A stretch of 64,000 bases of DNA from Portunus trituberculatus (taxonomy: Eukaryota; Arthropoda; Malacostraca; Decapoda; Portunidae). The notes beneath the pieces are model-generated. The model did not search any database. It was not told the origin of the DNA and saw only the letters and a program-made list of their open reading frames with translations. Positions 43,301 through 56,118 of the stretch are shown here, piece by piece (position 1 is the first letter of the stretch; every line of letters begins with the position of its first letter). The DNA lies in contig NC_059301.1 of assembly GCF_017591435.1 (NCBI RefSeq), positions 9,103,049 through 9,167,048 on the forward strand, in the 5' to 3' direction. Position numbers and translations under genes: made by a program.

Positions 43301-43940
43301 GTATTATGTGTATGTTGGCTGTTAGTGTTTTATTTGTATAGTTATAATTAGGTTTTCCACTTTCCTCCATCATTCCCTCTTTTTCTTTTGCCTTGAAAGA
43401 GAAAGAGAGAGCGAGAGAGAGAGTGCATACTTTTCTTCACAATGATGAAAAGTTATTTCTTGTTTCCTTATTTTTGTCATACAGAATCACATTTTCTGTT
43501 GCCAAATTTAATTGTCTATGTGAGGCAATAATGGCATGGTAATGAGGAAGGGAGAGAAAGGAATGAGAGGTTCATATTTTCAGAGTTTTCTGAGAAGTAA
43601 TTGAGGAGAGAGACAGAGACAGAGACAGAGAGAGAGAATGCTCTACAAATATAGAAACTTTATTTTCATTTCATTATTTTCTTGTTTTCTGTGACCATGA
43701 ATATGTTTCCTGGCCAAGTTATGTTGCATTTTCATAGGTATGAAGATAGAGAAGCATAGACTGTGTGACTTATTCCAAGCTTTAATGTGTCTGTCTCAAA
43801 AACATTCAGCCCCAGTGTGGACTTGAGGTTGGAGGGGAGCAGGCAGCCAGGAGGCACAAGGTGTGTCAAGTGAAGGTGTGGTACATCTTTGGAAGAGGGA
43901 TGATTATATATAAGAAGAGGAAAGTGAATTATTTCTATTA

Positions 43941-44431
43941 CACTCGACCCTCGAAACAACGGACAAATGTGTGCACGACCCTGTCCGTAGATTGCAAAAG
44001 TCCGTTCTTTGCAAAAGTACGTAAAAAACTGTATAAAATGTATGTAAAATACGTAAAATTTTCTAATTTTCATATTAGTTCAAGCTTAGCAGCCACTGGA
44101 AGAGCCTTTCAATTACGCTTCACTGGTTTACTAGGTTTAGGAGGCATTTTGGATAGGTTAAGCACTTGTGGGAAGGATACAAATGCATAAAAAAGCCGTG
44201 GTAAGCACTGGACAATGTTTGCTGTTGGTTGAAAATGCACGGACTAAAGATTAAACATGGCGGCCAACAGCTGATGATGCGACCGATCCGCCACCTACCG
44301 GACAATAATTTGCCAGGAACGGACAATCGCGCACATTTTAATATTCGTCTGTAGATTAAACCGGACTCCAGAATTTGTTCGTAGTTTCCGAAATCCGTTG
44401 ATGGGAGGTCCGTTGTTTCGAGGGTCGAGTG
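43941..44431 (+). mobile_element. mariner/Tc1-type MITE with perfect terminal inverted repeats
   Basis: The left end 43941-43964 (CACTCGACCCTCGAAACA...) and right end 44408-44431 are exact reverse complements over 24 bases. TA flanks lie at 43939-43940 and 44432-44433. The element is 491 bases with no transposase frame, hence non-autonomous. Subterminal copies of GTCCGT recur. The perfect ends suggest recent insertion. Confidence 0.85.
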
Positions 44432-44726
44432 TATTTTGTTTATCTACTTTTGATTGCAGCTAAATAGAGTAAAAATCCTCTTCCAATATATGAAAGAAAA
44501 CAGTGTTGGATAACTGATCCATGCTTCTCTATTTCATATATATTCTGAGTTGTCTTAGAAATGAAAACCGCTGCCTCGGAATTTGATGATGAAATCAAAT
44601 AATGATTTTAATTTCCAGGGAACCAAATCATATACAAGAGAAAAACACCATTATTTACCAGAAAATCAAGTGCATGTCTGAAAATAACTGAGTATATTTG
44701 TGTTAATATTATCAGTTTTTCCTCAG

Positions 44727-45034
44727 GATCCATTGGAAACCAGCCGCGGATCACTGCGAGGCCACCAAACGGAGGAGGAAGAAGAGGTGGAGGCTGAGGA
44801 AGAGAAGGATGACGGGGAGGGAGTGCTGCAGGAGGTGGTGGTGGAGGGCAGTAGTGGGGGCCCAGTGGATCCATGGGCAGCACTGGAGGAAGCAGAGGCT
44901 CGCATCAGGGAGGAGTACCAGCGGCGAGAGGAGCTACTGAAGAGAAATCACATGGAGGACTACAATGAGCTGAAGGAGAAGTACAATGACAGGGTGGAGG
45001 TGCTGTTGTCCAAACTGAGTGATGCCAACCTCAA
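44727..45034 (+). CDS. qtc: qtc-like gene, acidic plus coiled-coil exon
   Basis: The acceptor is gtttttcctcag and the donor is TCAA|GTGAGT, phase 0 to 2. An acidic segment (EEEEEVEAEEEKDDGEG) leads to PVDPWAALEEAEARIREEYQ and then ELKEKYNDRVEVLLSKLSDA, a long helix. This is the most recognisable quick-to-court-type segment. The split Lys is completed by the next exon. Confidence 0.85.
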
Positions 45035-45789
45035 GTGAGTGTGTGGTACCTGGTGTGAGAGATGCTGCCTGTTGTGTTAGAGTGAGCTTGTGGCTGTTGT
45101 AAGGATCTGTTTGTTTAGTTGTTCCTTATTTATATGGATGGCATCTTTTCTTGGGTTTTTTGTTTGGTTTTCCTAATATATCATGGATAGGATGGTGCCT
45201 CCTAATAAAAGACTTTGGTTGTAATGTAAATTAATGAGGTAGTTAAGTAGAGTTTTGAGTGTATGTAGTGAATATTAAAAGCATAGAGTAGAGTCTGAAT
45301 CAGCCACTCTCCTCTGAAGGAGTCTTGGTATATGTGTAGACGAGTCTTCCTGTTATTATTAGTGTTTTTGTTTCACTTGCTACTTTGTGTCACTTGTTTA
45401 TAGTGAAGATCTGGGTCCAGATCACTTAGACATACAGGGCAATGTGTTCACTATCACTGAAGGATAGTATAGAAAGGAAAATTTACATTGATAATGTATC
45501 ACAGATTTCAACAATTTAAGATCAAAGCTGTGTGTGCACTGGAAGGAATACAGTGGCTATGGTACTTGAAGAAGAGCTTGTTGAATTGCTTTCCTTAGAA
45601 TTGCTGAACTTCATTACTGACTACTAGTTTTGCTTTGAAAATGGAGGTATACACAAAGGAAAGGACTTAAATGTAAAGAGGTAATGTAAAGAGACAGATT
45701 TTAATTCCACATTGTTTAGGAGAGAGGTTCTAGAACTTGCACAATATTTCATCCTTTTCAAATGTGTTATATTCATGATCCCTTCACAG

Positions 45790-45967
45790 GTACTTTGAAC
45801 TACGGCCCCTGTATGACCAAAGTCAGGAGCGTGTGAGGGAGCTGGAGCGTGATGTGATGCGGCTCAAGGAGGAGCTCACCGAGGCCGAGCTGCGCCATCA
45901 GAAGATGTACCTGCAGATGTTCCTAAAGGGACAGCAGGCAGCCAGAATACAGGCAGAGGATGACCTG
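45790..45967 (+). CDS. qtc: qtc-like gene, coiled-coil exon
   Basis: The acceptor is atcccttcacag and the donor is CTG|GTGAGC. After the split Lys it reads YFELRPLYDQSQERVRELER, then DVMRLKEELTEAELRHQKMY and ends AARIQAEDDL in phase 0. Strong heptad pattern and charged residues. Confidence 0.85.
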
Positions 45968-47258
<1,291 letters not shown>

Positions 47259-47514
47259 GTCCTGGTTTGCTACCCTTTCACTTAACCCTTCACTTTAATA
47301 CAGACCCTTGAACAATGCAAACTGCTTTCTTGATAGCACGCATACAACTCTGTTATTGTTATACCATAAACACTTGTGTAATCTGATAATTACTAGTGGG
47401 TATATACTGTTGCTTTGATATTTTCCACTTAAAGTTTTACTTGGGTATGTTATTGTGTTGATTTTGAATGTAAGAGCATAGCATACCATTGTTGATCCCC
47501 TCTTACCTCTGAAG

Positions 47515-47595
47515 GGTGGTGATGCTCAAGCCAAGGTTCCATTAGAGGAGGATTCTTCCCTCAGCCACCTCATTGGTATGGCTTGTCTATTTGGG
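47515..47595 (+). CDS. qtc: qtc-like gene, candidate cassette exon
   Basis: The acceptor is ccctcttacctctgaag and the donor is GGG|GTGAGC. The 27 codons run in phase 0 to 0: GGDAQAKVPLEEDSS then LSHLIGMACLFG. It could be included or skipped without changing frame. An internal alternative donor (ATTG|GTATGG) would break the frame. Coding character is fair but not decisive. Confidence 0.42.
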
Positions 47596-50500
47596 GTGAG
47601 CTTCTTGGGATCAGCCTGCACAACTCAATAAGAAAGAATGACTGGCTGTGTTTGCACCAGAAAGAAATTACAACCTACAAGATTAAGAAATAACACTGAT
47701 ATCACTGTTATTTGCTTCATGGAAATTAATGCCAATAAAGAAAACCAGAAAACTTATTATTTTTTAGAAAGCAAAGGAAATTTAGATAAATGGCCTCGTC
47801 CTCACTGAGAAAAAAATCAAATGAACACTGGCAATTAAAGCTTCCTCTTATTTGCTTCAAGGAAATCAACACTGATAAGGAATGGCTCATGATTTCTTAT
47901 TTTGTGTAAGAAATGAGAATGAAGCAAAATTGAAACTATGCTCTCTGCAAAAACTCCATCACCTGATGAGACTCTTTTGGTTTCATGTTTACAAGAAACT
48001 ATGAAGATGTTTCCTGTGGAGCTTGACTTGTTGGTAGAAGTATATGAAAGGTGAACTTAATTTGAAAGGATGAAAAATAACTAGATAGATCAGCTTTGAG
48101 TAATGTGTTAATCTGTGCTGTGAGTGATGCTGTCCATTCATAAACAGGAAAATAGTTAGGAAGAATTACTTTTTTATGGAAAATAACAGTACTATATATA
48201 TTCATTGATCATATTATGTTGCTGCAAACTGCTGAATCTCCTATCAGATATATGAAACATGGAAATAACAGTCATTAAAAATGAGCCTAATGTTACAAGT
48301 GTACCAGAAAAAAATTGGATTAATTTTCAGGAGGAATATCTTGCTTCCCAGAAAGAGAGAATATTGCACACAGTCTAAGCCACAAGTGTCACCCTCTTCA
48401 TGGACTGAGAAAAAAAGTGCCATCTGTTTTTAGTTAAGAATTTAGATTGATTATGTTTTCAATATTAATGAATGAATGATAAGAAGGGAATATGAAAACC
48501 AGAAAAACTCATGAAAGAACATCAAGAAAATCCAACAGAATTCTACACACACAAAACCTGCAAGACTCAGCTGTTTGAATTCCCTGTTCTCGCAGGACAC
48601 TTTCAAACCTCTTCTTGAAGTACAAAGAGCTTCCCTAACTGAGGTGGTTGAGGTTAGTGCTGACATTATGTGGCCTTGATCTGGAAGAAAGGTGGGCAGT
48701 GGATCCAGAGGTAGTTTCCAGTCGGCCAAGGATGACCATGCTTTGCTCTAATGTATGGAAATGCTGTGCTGTAATTGGATTATGTTATGCTGGCCAGAAC
48801 TGGAATATGCTGTGGATGGCTGATAAGGAATAGTGCCTGTTGATGTAGACAAGCTTTAATTGGCAAGAGCAAGTTATAGTAATGAATAGGAAAGCGGTAC
48901 ATGTTCCTATGTATATACACACAGTGTGTTCTGGCTACTTGTGAGTTGTGTTCTAGAACATCTTGTGAATAGAATTTATTATAAATTTGATCTCATAAGA
49001 GATCATTGTCTGCTGTGACAATCTTGTCAGAGATGCAAAATATTTTTTTGCTGATCTCAACCAAATTCTACTTGGTGTAAAAACCTTTTCTCTGACAACC
49101 TTCATCACTTTCACTGGCACTTGTAACAGCATGGTCACTGTCTCCACTGCTTGTAGTGGCACAGCTATTGTCACCTCTTACAATGGCATGACCATGTGCA
49201 CCACCACCACCACCACTCGTCCTGCCACGGTCACTTGTACCACCACCACCACCAGCTCCACCACAGCACTGGTAGCACCAGGAAAATATCACAAACATTG
49301 CTACTCTTTCATGGATGGAATTCATGGAAAAATGAAACTGATGGTAGCAAGGTCTTTCATCAAGATATTAAGCACGTTCTTAAATGTTTAAACCACAAAT
49401 AGTTCACAAACATGTGCCACCTTGCTCAACACTGAAGCACCTGTAGCCACTAATCGATGACTTTATTTTATTCTTTTGATGTATACAATAAACAATTTTG
49501 GCACTTAATTATATTGATGCTGCATGCTGCATTACACATGCCACTTTGTTTAGAAGTATGAACTTCTTTAAAAATCATGATATATTTTTTCTAAGTGTTA
49601 TCAGGCTCTGAGAAGTTTCTTGAGGATGATTGGCAGCTATGAAAGTAGCTAACAAGGGTTGAGTGAAACATGGTGGAGGAAACAGAAAAGCAACCAAAGT
49701 CAGTAACAACATATCAATGACAGGCATTGGCAAGAAGCACTGTTCTTTTTTCTTGGTGTCCATTTAAAATTCAGATTTTAAAAAATTCATCTCCTTTTCT
49801 GATATGAGGGACTACTTTGGAATAGTACTAGGATGGTGCAAATGCACCAATGCTTAGGCCCAGTTGTATTTACACAATAATCTAAACTGCTGAAATATGT
49901 TGCTCAGAATAAAGTGAACCTGTCATGTTCATTAAGTTGAATTTTTGCCACCACTAAATAATACAGACTGGATATATTACAGTGAATCAAGTGAGAGAAA
50001 ATTCCTTCCAAGATCTGAACATTACTTAATCTGCTGAGAGTGTATCCTGTAACACAACAAATGAGGAAGAGAAACTCCTTAACTATATTCTATGTGGACA
50101 TTTGAAAAATGCATATTAACTTAAATTTTGGGTGCTTGCATTAAAAATAGGATTGCATTCTAATCAAATAGTGAAACTATTGCGATGTCACAAGATTGTA
50201 TTTGTTTATATGTTCCAAAATCTAACCTTAAGATCAGAGTACAGTCTCACTGTACCACCTACCATGTGATAATTGCAATTTTTCTGAAGTGTAAAATCAC
50301 AGGAAAGGAAGAGAACTCAGATAAAGAAAAAAATGCAACTAATACAACTACTGACAAATAGCATCACCTTTTTGATATCAGCATATTAAGCTAAATTTGG
50401 GACAGTATTCAGATTCAGTGTCTGGCTAGATAGAGTGAATAATGAATAATGTCCATTGAATTAGGCAACATTATCAGTAGGTACCGTTGCTTCCTCCACC

Positions 50501-50832
50501 TTTAGGCTTTTGTTCTCACTAAGATGCATTTTGTACACACCAGTTATGTACTTATCATATCCTTAGTGTAGTTTTCTAAGTAACCTATGCATTTATCTGT
50601 AAATAACGATCTTAGATAGATATCTGAAGCTTGTATTACTTCAAGCATTTAATTTTGTGTTTAGGTTACAACCTGAATAGTTAGCTACACATAATGATAA
50701 TAGCTACACATTCATCTTATTAGTTCAACCACATGACTAGACTAAAAGATAAGACTATACTAGCCAAATATGTTTGTTAGTTGTTCTTTGCTTAGGTGAG
50801 ATACACTTCCTAAATGACACACTTACTCCCAG
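47596..50832. other. Long AT-rich intron
   Basis: No long microsatellite. 49100-49280 holds decayed ACC/CACTGTC-type short repeats. No exon or mobile element recognised. Confidence 0.45.
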
Positions 50833-50937
50833 GATGGTGGAGAGGAAGGCCTGCCGTCGTCTTTGACCTCAAGTGGACCAATGATGGAGTTGATGAGGCA
50901 GCTGACCCGCACTGAGGAGGAACTCGAGAAGGTCAAG
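50833..50937 (+). CDS. qtc: qtc-like gene, short coiled-coil exon
   Basis: The acceptor is acttactcccag and the donor is AAG|GTGAGT. The 35 codons run in phase 0 to 0, DGGEEGLPSSLTSSGPMMEL then MRQLTRTEEELEKVK. The helix-forming end should continue into the next exon. Confidence 0.8.
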
Positions 50938-53900
50938 GTGAGTGATGGTGGTGGTGGTGAAGATGCTAGTGCCCTAACATAACCCTTACTACCATGACTC
51001 TCTGACCCTGGACCTCTGTGGAAAAAATCTACCTATATACAGTAGCTGCCTGATCTCTTGTGTGTCTTATTAATGTGTTTGTCTACAATATGTTGTTTTG
51101 TGGTTGATAAATATGTATGTGTTTGATTTCATCTCTTGTATTTTTAATGTTATCTAATTCTTGTATTGTATTCTATGTAGTGTTTTGATTCCTTTTATGG
51201 ATTAATATCCTATTAGTGTTACTAGGCAGTATAGAGTAATAGTTAAGTGTCTTCTAAATATATGTAGTGTATCTATAGAACTCAAAGATTTGTGTGTATT
51301 TTGTATTTGCATATACTCCATAATTTTCTTACATTTGAATTATCTAGTTGCTCTTCATACAACATGTTGGGTGAGTTTATGACGACAAAGAAGTGCCGGG
51401 CATTGGAGATATGCAGTGTATTGGACTCATTTATATTTGCTTAGCTCATTTGCAGCCTTACTGCTGTTCCTGTATACTCAGAGAAGCACATACATATATA
51501 TACACATAGTCTTTAGCAAGGAAGGGAGGTCAGTCAATTCACAGCCTTGCCATTGTTCCTGTATGTTTAGAGAAGAATTACTTGTACACACACATTCCTT
51601 AGAAAGAAAAAAAAAAAAAGAGATGAGTAGTTCAGTACATGTACAACTTGCTACTGTTCCTGCATGTTTAGGAGAGAGATACATGTACCGTCTTGAACAG
51701 GGAGCGGTGAGCTACTTCTGTCTTACCTGAAGGATTCATTAAAGGAAGGGTATTATGGCTTTCATGTTTAATTCAGTAGTGGATTGGAAATATTCATCTT
51801 GAAATTCTTACTGTATTTTATGTACTGAATAATCTTTGTAGGGAATTTCTGAATTGGATCATCGGCATTATGCTCTTCCCAAAAATTGTAAGTAAAATTT
51901 AAAAAGCGTACAAACTATCTTTAGTTTAATCCGTGTGATGTTGGTGTTACTTCCTTACAAGACTTAGATTCTGAGTTGTATGCATCTGCTTGGTGTAAGA
52001 CTGCAGAATTCAAACTCTTTGCTTCCCTTCCTTCCATTACTCTTTGTGGTGAAGGTGATTGAAACACTGCCGTAACTTTCATTTTTGGTTGCCATCCTTC
52101 TTCTCCTCTTCCTCCTCTATCTCTTATTCATTATCATCACATTTCACACACCACAGAAGTCCACAACGAGGCCAAAGAATTTGATCAAGTGTAGTCATAG
52201 GATCATACCAAGCACTGTTTGTTTACAAAGTGGATAACAGTTTTAGTGCATGGATATACATACATCATAATCAAGGAAATGTTGAAGGACTTTAAGTGTT
52301 GTTGTAATTGGGAGGGTGAAGGTTATACATCCTCAATAATGTTGAAGTTTAAGTATACTTGTATGCAGAGATGAAAAAAAGTGCCATGTAGTAAATCAAA
52401 ATTAGGATCTAACTTGACATACAATATCTCTTCTATAGACCAGGCTGACATCTTTACCAATGGGGTAGCTACATTATGTGTGCAAAATCTTGATGCTATG
52501 GGGCTGACACCATTTCTTTTCATGGTAAGTAGTAGAGGCTCACATTTACCTTTCTGGCAACAGTGCATGGGTCATCTCAGTTAGCTGTTCAGCTGGTTTA
52601 GAGAGAGCGTGGTTTGTTTTCTGATGTGTCAGACAAAGGTTAACTGACCTGCTATTTTGCTTCCTCTCATCCTCTCAACATGCCTAATACAAGCAAGGAG
52701 AAACATTTGGCTCACCAGATGACAGACCATGCTCTCTTTATATCAGCTAAATACCTAACTGAGGTGACTTACATACTGTTCCCTACTCCCCAGACAGTGT
52801 AAAAGGTTGCCAATTAGTGTTCCAAAAGCATCAGAACATCTTGCTATCCCAGGAAGCTAGTTGTGAGCCTCAATGACTTTCCTCAAAAAGAAATGATATC
52901 AGCCTTGTGGCACCAAGAGTTTCTGTGCATTCTATATTTTGTCTGAGTTTCTCTCTTTATCAGGTTGTAAGCATTATCAATTGATGATATGAAACTCTGA
53001 AAAAGGATGTAAGAGCTACATGCCATGTGATTATTATAACTGTTGGGCTTCATTAGGTAGTCACATAGTGTTAGTGAAGTCATAGGCAATCTGGTTGATA
53101 ATTCTCAAAGCATTTCATGACAAAACAGTATCATTGGTCTGTGACATCTTTTGTGCTTGTAATAAGGTCAAAATATTTGGAGGCTAACTGGATGAAATAG
53201 TGGAGAAGCACTGAGACTTGATGGATTTACAAATCTTGGTATCAGTCAGATAAGTGATTAAAATTTCTACCACTTCAGCTGGATAATAAAGAAAATATAA
53301 CAAGATGTATGATGTGCTGACATTTATCATTAGATGTTCTTGTTCCTGCCTTGCTCTATGGATGAAGGGCATGGATGCTAAACAGTAACCTGGTTAGCAA
53401 ATGGATTACTTTCAAATGATTTAAAAAGTTGTTTCAGGTGAAATAACTTTGTTAATAAAGTGAATAGCAGGAATAAATATACAGTATACTAAATTCTGAT
53501 TAATCTTTTATAAAAGGCATGAAGCATAAAGTGGTTATAAAAAAACTATTAACTAAAGGATTTTTGGGAGAGTGAACACACTGACCTTTGGTGAAGATCT
53601 TGTATCATGAGTGCTGTTGTCTCAGTGTCGGAGAAACATGCCATTGATTGAGGGCTCTGCATCTTAAAAGTAACTATTATTTCTTTTCACTTCATGGAGC
53701 TACCAGGATTGGATTTTGGTTTGGATTAAAGTCTACTTGTCCTTGAAGGTAATGAAAATGTAGAGATGATGATGATCTGCTGCAGTGTCAATACTGCGGC
53801 CAATCTGATTCTTCTCTTTTCCTCAACCACATGTTTTACTCATGACATTCAAGGCCTTTCCTCTAATGACTGTGCTTAATGTCAAGTACTTTTGCTATTG

Positions 53901-54747
53901 TATACACACTAGCCAACAAAAGAATCTTTGTCAAAACCCCAAGCAGATCTAATGTTATAATGATATAGTTTATCAAATAATACAACTTTGTTTTGCCTGA
54001 GATTTCTATACTGTACATCTAGAAGTCAAACACTGCCCTAGCAGTGAATACAAGCCACAGGTAGCCTCATGACTTCCCATGGCAAGCAGTGGAGTTGGAT
54101 CTACTGCAGTTTTCTTGGTATTCATTTATACCCCATTGGTCTGTTTAATTATTAAGGTTTTTATGCATTATTACCAGCTAAGACATCAGACAGATGATGA
54201 AGAAAGGAACTATATCTTGGTTTTAGCAAAAGCAAGTTTTCTGAGGACACAATTTGATATACAGGAGTTGACATATTTCATATTCAATTGGCAACTGTAA
54301 AATTCTTTTCAACACAGTGTATGAAATCAATCCTAGATTTTGCCATTTTATGTGATATATAATGGGAAGTCAAATTCTTTTGTTGGATACTGTTTGTGCA
54401 TATGAAACCTTTACCTGCCACTCAACTTACTTGACTTTTGCTGCAAAATAGCACATTAAAGGATAAATAAATTAGTGTTATAGTTTACCATCTCACGAGC
54501 ACTGTCTGTAAGTTTGTGGCTCATTCACTACACAAGGTTCTTAAGACAGCAAACAGAGTATGACTCAAGACTGCATTAATATACGTAATGCATTATAGCT
54601 GCATCATAGCAATGGAATTATTTATAAAACTCATCACTTATTCTCCAATAAACAAAAAGCAACAAAAGGAATTATGTAAAAAGATCTCTCAAACTGGCCC
54701 AGGGTGAGGAGTGCATCCAAACCCAGTGTGGTCGACATTCATTTCAG
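50938..54747. other. Long AT-rich intron
   Basis: Contains only the weak tandem repeat near 51440-51690. No further exon could be supported. Confidence 0.45.
51440..51690 (+). repeat. Three diverged tandem units of ~90-100 bases
   Basis: TGCTGTTCCTGTATACTCAG, ATTGTTCCTGTATGTTTAG and ACTGTTCCTGCATGTTTAGG occur with their core TGTTCC at 51465, 51554 and 51655, each followed by GAGA and CATA/TACA-rich sequence. Confidence 0.5.
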
Positions 54748-54918
54748 GGCACTGCACCCCTCTCCTCCCTTCCCTCCTTCCCTTCTCCTCCACCCTCCCC
54801 ACTTTCCTCCCCTGGGGTGTGGGTCCTGAGGGCTGTGTCGTCCTCCCTTGGTGGTACGGGTGCAGCTCTTGTGGGCAGCAGGGAGGCCATCGCTTTGTAC
54901 TGGCAGAGCCGCATTCAG
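54748..54918 (+). CDS. qtc: qtc-like gene, candidate Ser/Pro-rich exon
   Basis: The acceptor is cgacattcatttcag and the donor is CAG|GTGGGT. The frame is open for 57 codons, phase 0 to 0. It begins GTAPLSSLPSFPSPPP, passes LGGTGAALVGSREAIAL and ends YWQSRIQ. The C-rich part may be a repeat-derived addition. It could be an optional exon; the flanking phases allow inclusion or skipping. Confidence 0.45.
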
Positions 54919-55018
54919 GTGGGTAGTTTGGCCCACCTCATAACTGTTCCTCTTGCTCCTCCTGCCTTCCAGTCTTACTCTCTTACTCTAGCATTGCTTC
55001 TTGCCTTACTTTCACTTG

Positions 55019-55130
<112 letters not shown>

Positions 55131-55287
55131 ATATATACAATATGTATATTCAGACACACGAACACACAAAGCTAGAAGAACAGTCTGCTTCAGCTTTGAA
55201 TTCCTTTGCAACCTCTGCCTCACATACACTCCAGTTGCTTGGGAAGTTACATATGAATATTTTGGGGCTTGGAACATAAATCATATG

Positions 55288-56116
55288 CAGTGGAACCTTG
55301 GTATGCAAATGTTCCTGTGCACAAACAAATAGCTTTTTCAACAAATTTTGTCTTGGTCCATGAAAGAAAATTTGGTCCACAAATGGAGTTGCTGCCTTTG
55401 GTACAAGATGGCGTTGCACGGAGCATTAGTTTTTTTCTAATGGTACCACACTATAAACACTTTCTTGTGGTGCTGTTCTGCGTTTTTTTACTTTTTGCAT
55501 TAAATTGGTACTCAATATGTGATAGTGGTATTAAAAGCATAAGCATATTACAATGGAAATAAAGAAAGCTATACCAGCAAAGTATCTTGAAAATAATACT
55601 ACTGTTCAGTCCACATGAAGGAAAACATAATATAAGAACTTTATCACAAATGTGGAACTCTAGAAAAAATATTACTTCCAAGTTACTTCATTGGTATGGC
55701 AAGTCTCAGGAATCACGAGATTCTGTAAGATGTTTGTTTAGGACGCCAAATTTGTCATCACAGATGATTGCAACACAGAAGTGTCTCACCTCTAGGACAG
55801 CTAGTGATGCATGATAAACATCTTCAGGAAGTTCAGCATATGCCATCTTGCTGTCAGTTAGAAGCTGTTACCATAGCAATGACAATCCTTTGTTTATTCC
55901 TGCTGAGAGGCTCACTAAAGAATTTGATGGAGGATATGTGTCACAGGGACTGCAGGGTGCATGACAAGATGCTCTTTCAAACAAATCCTGGCATCCAGGA
56001 ATGGATTAATCTAATTTACATTGATTCCTGTGGGGAAAATGACTTTGGTTCGCAAACATTCTGGTTCATGAACAGCCTTCAGTAATGAATTAAGTTTATA
56101 AAACGAGGTTCCACTG
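55288..56116 (+). mobile_element. pogo/Tigger-like MITE
   Basis: The left end is CAGTGGAACCTTGGTATGC; the right end reads in reverse complement CAGTGGAACCTCGTTTTAT. TA follows on the right (56117-56118); the left flank is AT-rich without a clean TA. Subterminal repeats such as TTGGTCCATGAA and TTCGCAAACATTCTGGTTCATG fit this family. It is about 829 bases with no intact transposase. Confidence 0.6.
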
Positions 56117-56118
56117 TA

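Noticed and set aside
49131..49391. Thr-rich 86-codon frame
   Set aside because: It is driven by CCACCACC and CACTGTC-type short repeats; no family pattern or splice support.
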